NCBI GenBank assembly: GCA_934316545.1
Contig: CAKRDT010000015.1
Span: 1 to 43,829, forward strand
Length of the DNA stretch: 43,829 bases
From: an uncultured Agathobacter sp.
GTDB lineage: Bacteria; Bacillota; Clostridia; Lachnospirales; Lachnospiraceae
Direction of reading: 5' to 3'
This document shows positions 42,401 to 43,829 of this stretch, in pieces. Positions within the stretch are counted from its first letter, which is position 1. Each line of letters begins with the position of its first letter. Made by a program: the position numbers and the translations under genes. The notes under the pieces are model-generated. The model searched no databases. It was not told the DNA's origin and worked only from the letters and a program-made list of their open reading frames with translations.

Positions 42401-43489
42401 ATACCTATAATATTTCACCGTCACCGCACCGCAGTTAATTCCTGCTTTCGGTGTTACCGTGAATTCCTGTTCCTTTCCGTTATAGATCCCGTCCGGTTGG
42501 GTAATGGTAAAATCACTCGCTTTCAGTACACTCGCTTTTGTCCACGTAATGTTCTTCTCGTTTGTCTGTTCACTATCACTTCTTCCCGTAATCTTATATG
42601 CTCTTGTATTTCCCTCAAGCGTTAATGTATCTCCTTCAAACTTTATACCTGCAGCTTTCAGACCAATTTTTTCGCCATCGCTACCCGCATACAGATTATT
42701 TGAGGTAGCCTCCACTTTCCCATCTGTCTGGGTATATATGCCATCACACTCAATTCCACAGTTCTTTTTAGAGTTTTCATTTTGACTTCCTATGGCTCTA
42801 AGCTTACCACTTGTGATCGTGATAGCCTTCTTCGCATAGAGTCCGGTTCCATACGTGTTATCGCTGTTTGAGATGGTCATCACGTCCCCACCGTTCTGCT
42901 CATATGTGCCTCCACAAAAAATTCCTTTATTTCCTGTGGCACTCACCGAACCCCCATTGATTGTGATATCTCCAGTTGCAGAGATTCCTGCGCCAGCCCC
43001 GCTATTTTTTCCGATTGCTACAATACTGCCGCCGTTTATAACCAGTTTTCCACTAACATCGATTCCATAGCAACTAGCATCACTTTCTCCCTGAACTTCC
43101 AAGCTTCCTTCTCCGCTGATGGTAAGTGTTCCTTGCACCAAAATTCCCATCTGTTGTTTACGATCTTGAGAATTGTTCTCGACTTTGTTCGTATTCTTCA
43201 AAAACAGGTTGAGTTTCTGACGCGAATAGATTGCAGCATCACTTTCTGTTGGCATGTAACTCCTATTAAAGTTATTTAACGTAAGTGTATTCGTCTCCGG
43301 CTCATAACTCCAACCGTTTCCAGACAGATTCTCACTGGTCACCTGCTCCCCACAAACCCATATATCATCCTGGGTAGCCGCCTCCGTCTTCATACTTCCG
43401 CCCGGTAGCAGCAGTACGGTCAGCAGACAGGCCACAAGCAGCAATCCAAACATAACAAGTCCACAACCCAATTTCTTCCATATCTTCAT
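39488..43489 (-). CDS. large secreted surface protein: beta-helix-like, CxxC repeats, Ig-like (Big_2) end
   Basis: From ATG 43489 (AAGGAGG 8 nt upstream) the protein is 1,333 residues. Residues 1-38 form a signal peptide or N-terminal anchor (MKIWKK, long hydrophobic core, TEAA). About 39-300 has repeated GxxxINGGS/AxG strands like a parallel beta-helix. About 300-560 looks like Ig/MBG-type modules. About 560-1010 holds repeated units rich in CxxC pairs (YKCSECG, IKCKNCG, ICERCK, CTVCG, YKCETCG, QKCNNCD, CSVCK) with ATCT-EGN and YTWSEDYTTCTA motifs. About 1010-1250 is Thr/Ser/Val-rich. The last 75 residues resemble a Big_2 domain (STDNSIAKIGKNGKITAKKAGKVTL). No LPXTG is present. The 90-codon longer frame covers transposase debris and is rejected. 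Function is unknown; adhesion or wall structure is plausible. Confidence 0.82.
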   Translation of the reverse strand: MKIWKKLGCGLVMFGLLLVACLLTVLLLPGGSMKTEAATQDDIWVCGEQVTSENLSGNGWSYEPETNTLTLNNFNRSYMPTESDAAIYSRQKLNLFLKNTNKVENNSQDRKQQMGILVQGTLTISGEGSLEVQGESDASCYGIDVSGKLVINGGSIVAIGKNSGAGAGISATGDITINGGSVSATGNKGIFCGGTYEQNGGDVMTISNSDNTYGTGLYAKKAITITSGKLRAIGSQNENSKKNCGIECDGIYTQTDGKVEATSNNLYAGSDGEKIGLKAAGIKFEGDTLTLEGNTRAYKITGRSDSEQTNEKNITWTKASVLKASDFTITQPDGIYNGKEQEFTVTPKAGINCGAVTVKYYRYNKNNGTYASMYSRKPTALGDYKFELNVTGSSSYAATTLQDESWKFTIGYGTLTDDLYTMEGLVESNGKKWAKGNVLVSAADGYQLTNVENKNYKDALNFSSGNYDIWIKNKSTEKVYTGTINLDFTLDQEGPVINGLENEKTYYNQDVTFNVTDEGSGVEKVTATQKNSNVTKDLTAESADTYRLAEINGWYTISVYDKLGNSRSIEVCVVSCEHNSNYFGTVSYDWKKDATGRIISCTASTICSSCKQEVKETVTVDDGITETIVQKQSCTKPELITYTAKFERDGFQNQVKERVETAPASHKLQKVNAKAATCTDEGNIAYYKCSECGLCFKNSDGTEPLTEDATKIAKKYHEGAEPVVYTWNEKHTTCTAVIKCKNCGKVIDEAKGIISSETTKEANCTEEGEITYTAAFSKGSAYVNQTEKVTVAALGHVEPEDDGDCTTAVICERCKAVIKDAKVHNWSDSWTKDASGHWHACQNDGCTKKEDKAAHTPNIPVPTDDTDQKCTVCGYIIAPKKSHEHTLQKIEATEATCTTEGNQEYYKCETCGHFFADEAATTEVMEGDMIIPASGHDYADLVYTWSEDYTTCTAVQKCNNCDTVNATEKVNSTSSVTQSQSCTAPELTTYTATFTSETFAVQKKKVQTKEAAGHMPGDWIVDRPSTVTEEGSRHKECSVCKAIVVTEIIEKLPYISSDTTKPDSSNEETVTNRTETNAAGKSVSVTTTVRKDASGKVISTVQTKEIVDAAKDTSVTVTSVTDGEGKTSMKAEVVKTGTKSAAGTKGTISSDVVAQITEAAGTTDVVITQKVVDQNGKTAYAVSVNAKDLTSGEKFIVVKYNKKTGKYTLCNKKIYKVIDAGVSLTIKDSGSYQLISEADAAKLVKEILATVKPAKKSKTVKEGNAASFAWSKELDIANVSKITYSSTDNSIAKIGKNGKITAKKAGKVTLKATVTLKNGKKKVVSMKFSVRSK

Positions 43490-43568
43490 AAGCAATACCT
43501 CCTTATTTATAAAAATGATACTACGCTTTCGACTCTTTGCGACTTTATATGCGCGAATTACACTTATT

Positions 43569-43829
43569 TCAGCATGAACGACTTGCAAATTCGATTTTGC
43601 CATGATCAGTGTATTTTTCCATGCCGTGTTCTTCGCAATAAAGATAATTATTGTAAGAACCGTATCCGGCATCAGCAACCGGATATTTCGGATATGCATC
43701 ATGGTCTGTTTTCGAATAACTGTTTCTTTCTTCTCCGCAGGTCTCGATGTGATATGCATAGGATTTTAAACGTTCCAGATATTCATTCAGTTCTTCGTAT
43801 TGCTTTTGCCGAATGCTTTTTCTATGACC
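43569..43829 (-). pseudogene. transposase fragment (IS1182-like), internally deleted and cut by the window edge
   Basis: The minus-strand frame is open from the window edge to a TGA at 43571-43569. It reads ...NEYLERLKSY, ETCGEERNSYSKTDHDAYPKYPVADAGYGSYNNYLYCEEHGMEKY... TDHDA followed by ADAGYGSYNNYLYCEEHG resembles IS1182-type DDE transposases. In intact members some tens of residues lie between TDHDA and the ADAGYGS segment, so an internal deletion is likely, and the C-terminal part is missing. It lies directly upstream of the surface protein gene and may have supplied upstream DNA to it. Confidence 0.7.

Noticed and set aside
43490..43759. 90-codon N-terminal extension of the surface protein
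   Set aside because: The extension reads through transposase debris in another frame. A strong ribosome binding site and signal peptide start at 43489.

Overview
The window looks like chromosome of a gut-type Lachnospiraceae (Firmicutes, Clostridia), close in style to Roseburia or Agathobacter. This rests on moderate GC, strong AGGAGG-type ribosome binding sites, sigma-A promoters, Firmicutes-type leader RNAs (a T-box and a lysine riboswitch), class 1B PyrD with PyrK, and clostridial families such as DUF3793 and DUF6142. No tRNA, rRNA, CRISPR or prophage was seen. The only protein-coding mobile-element remnant is a decayed transposase at the right edge.

Layout. 1-2400: the edge of a possible leftward structured RNA, then a T-box leader and the transporter gene cstA. 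2496-4170: a K+(Na+)/H+ antiporter. 4182-5698: a gene-free, 1.5-kb imperfect palindrome with perfect 17-bp ends and a central tandem array of 52-bp hairpin units, lying between two convergent genes. 5707-6636: a C39-type peptidase. 6904-16179 (all minus): a long, tightly spaced nucleotide cluster read as pyrE, vanZ-like, DUF6142, M29 aminopeptidase, purE, purM, purN, purD, HAD phosphatase, diguanylate cyclase. 16405-22275 (minus): a secreted papain-like peptidase followed by pyrC, pyrF, pyrK and pyrD. With pyrE this covers pyrimidine synthesis from dihydroorotate formation to UMP. 22434-24586 (minus): a lysine-riboswitch-controlled dapA-dapB operon. 24590-25816: a CobO-type adenosyltransferase and a two-OB-fold SSB-like protein. 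26085-27929: typA. 27996-30841 (minus): an SDR, an SPL-type radical SAM protein and an overlapping nucleosidase-like gene. 30975-31769: a Cof-type HAD phosphatase.

32039-37865 is an iron/metal locus: flavodoxin and DUF3793 in one unit; feoA, feoA, feoB and an 84-residue Fur-like winged-helix protein in another; and a divergent cation-efflux gene. The DUF3793 and feo promoters carry TTAG/CTAA half-sites resembling DtxR/IdeR boxes. Between feoA and the efflux gene, six CTAA-N6-TTAG boxes recur at exactly 40-bp intervals, so one regulator may contact the whole divergent region. 38027-39397 is a COG2509-type flavoprotein, and 39488-43489 a 1,333-residue secreted beta-helix/CxxC-repeat protein.

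The strongest candidates for something undescribed are the 40-bp-phased operator array, the 1.5-kb palindrome with its hairpin array, the Fur-like mini-protein in the FeoC position, and the SPL/nucleosidase pair.
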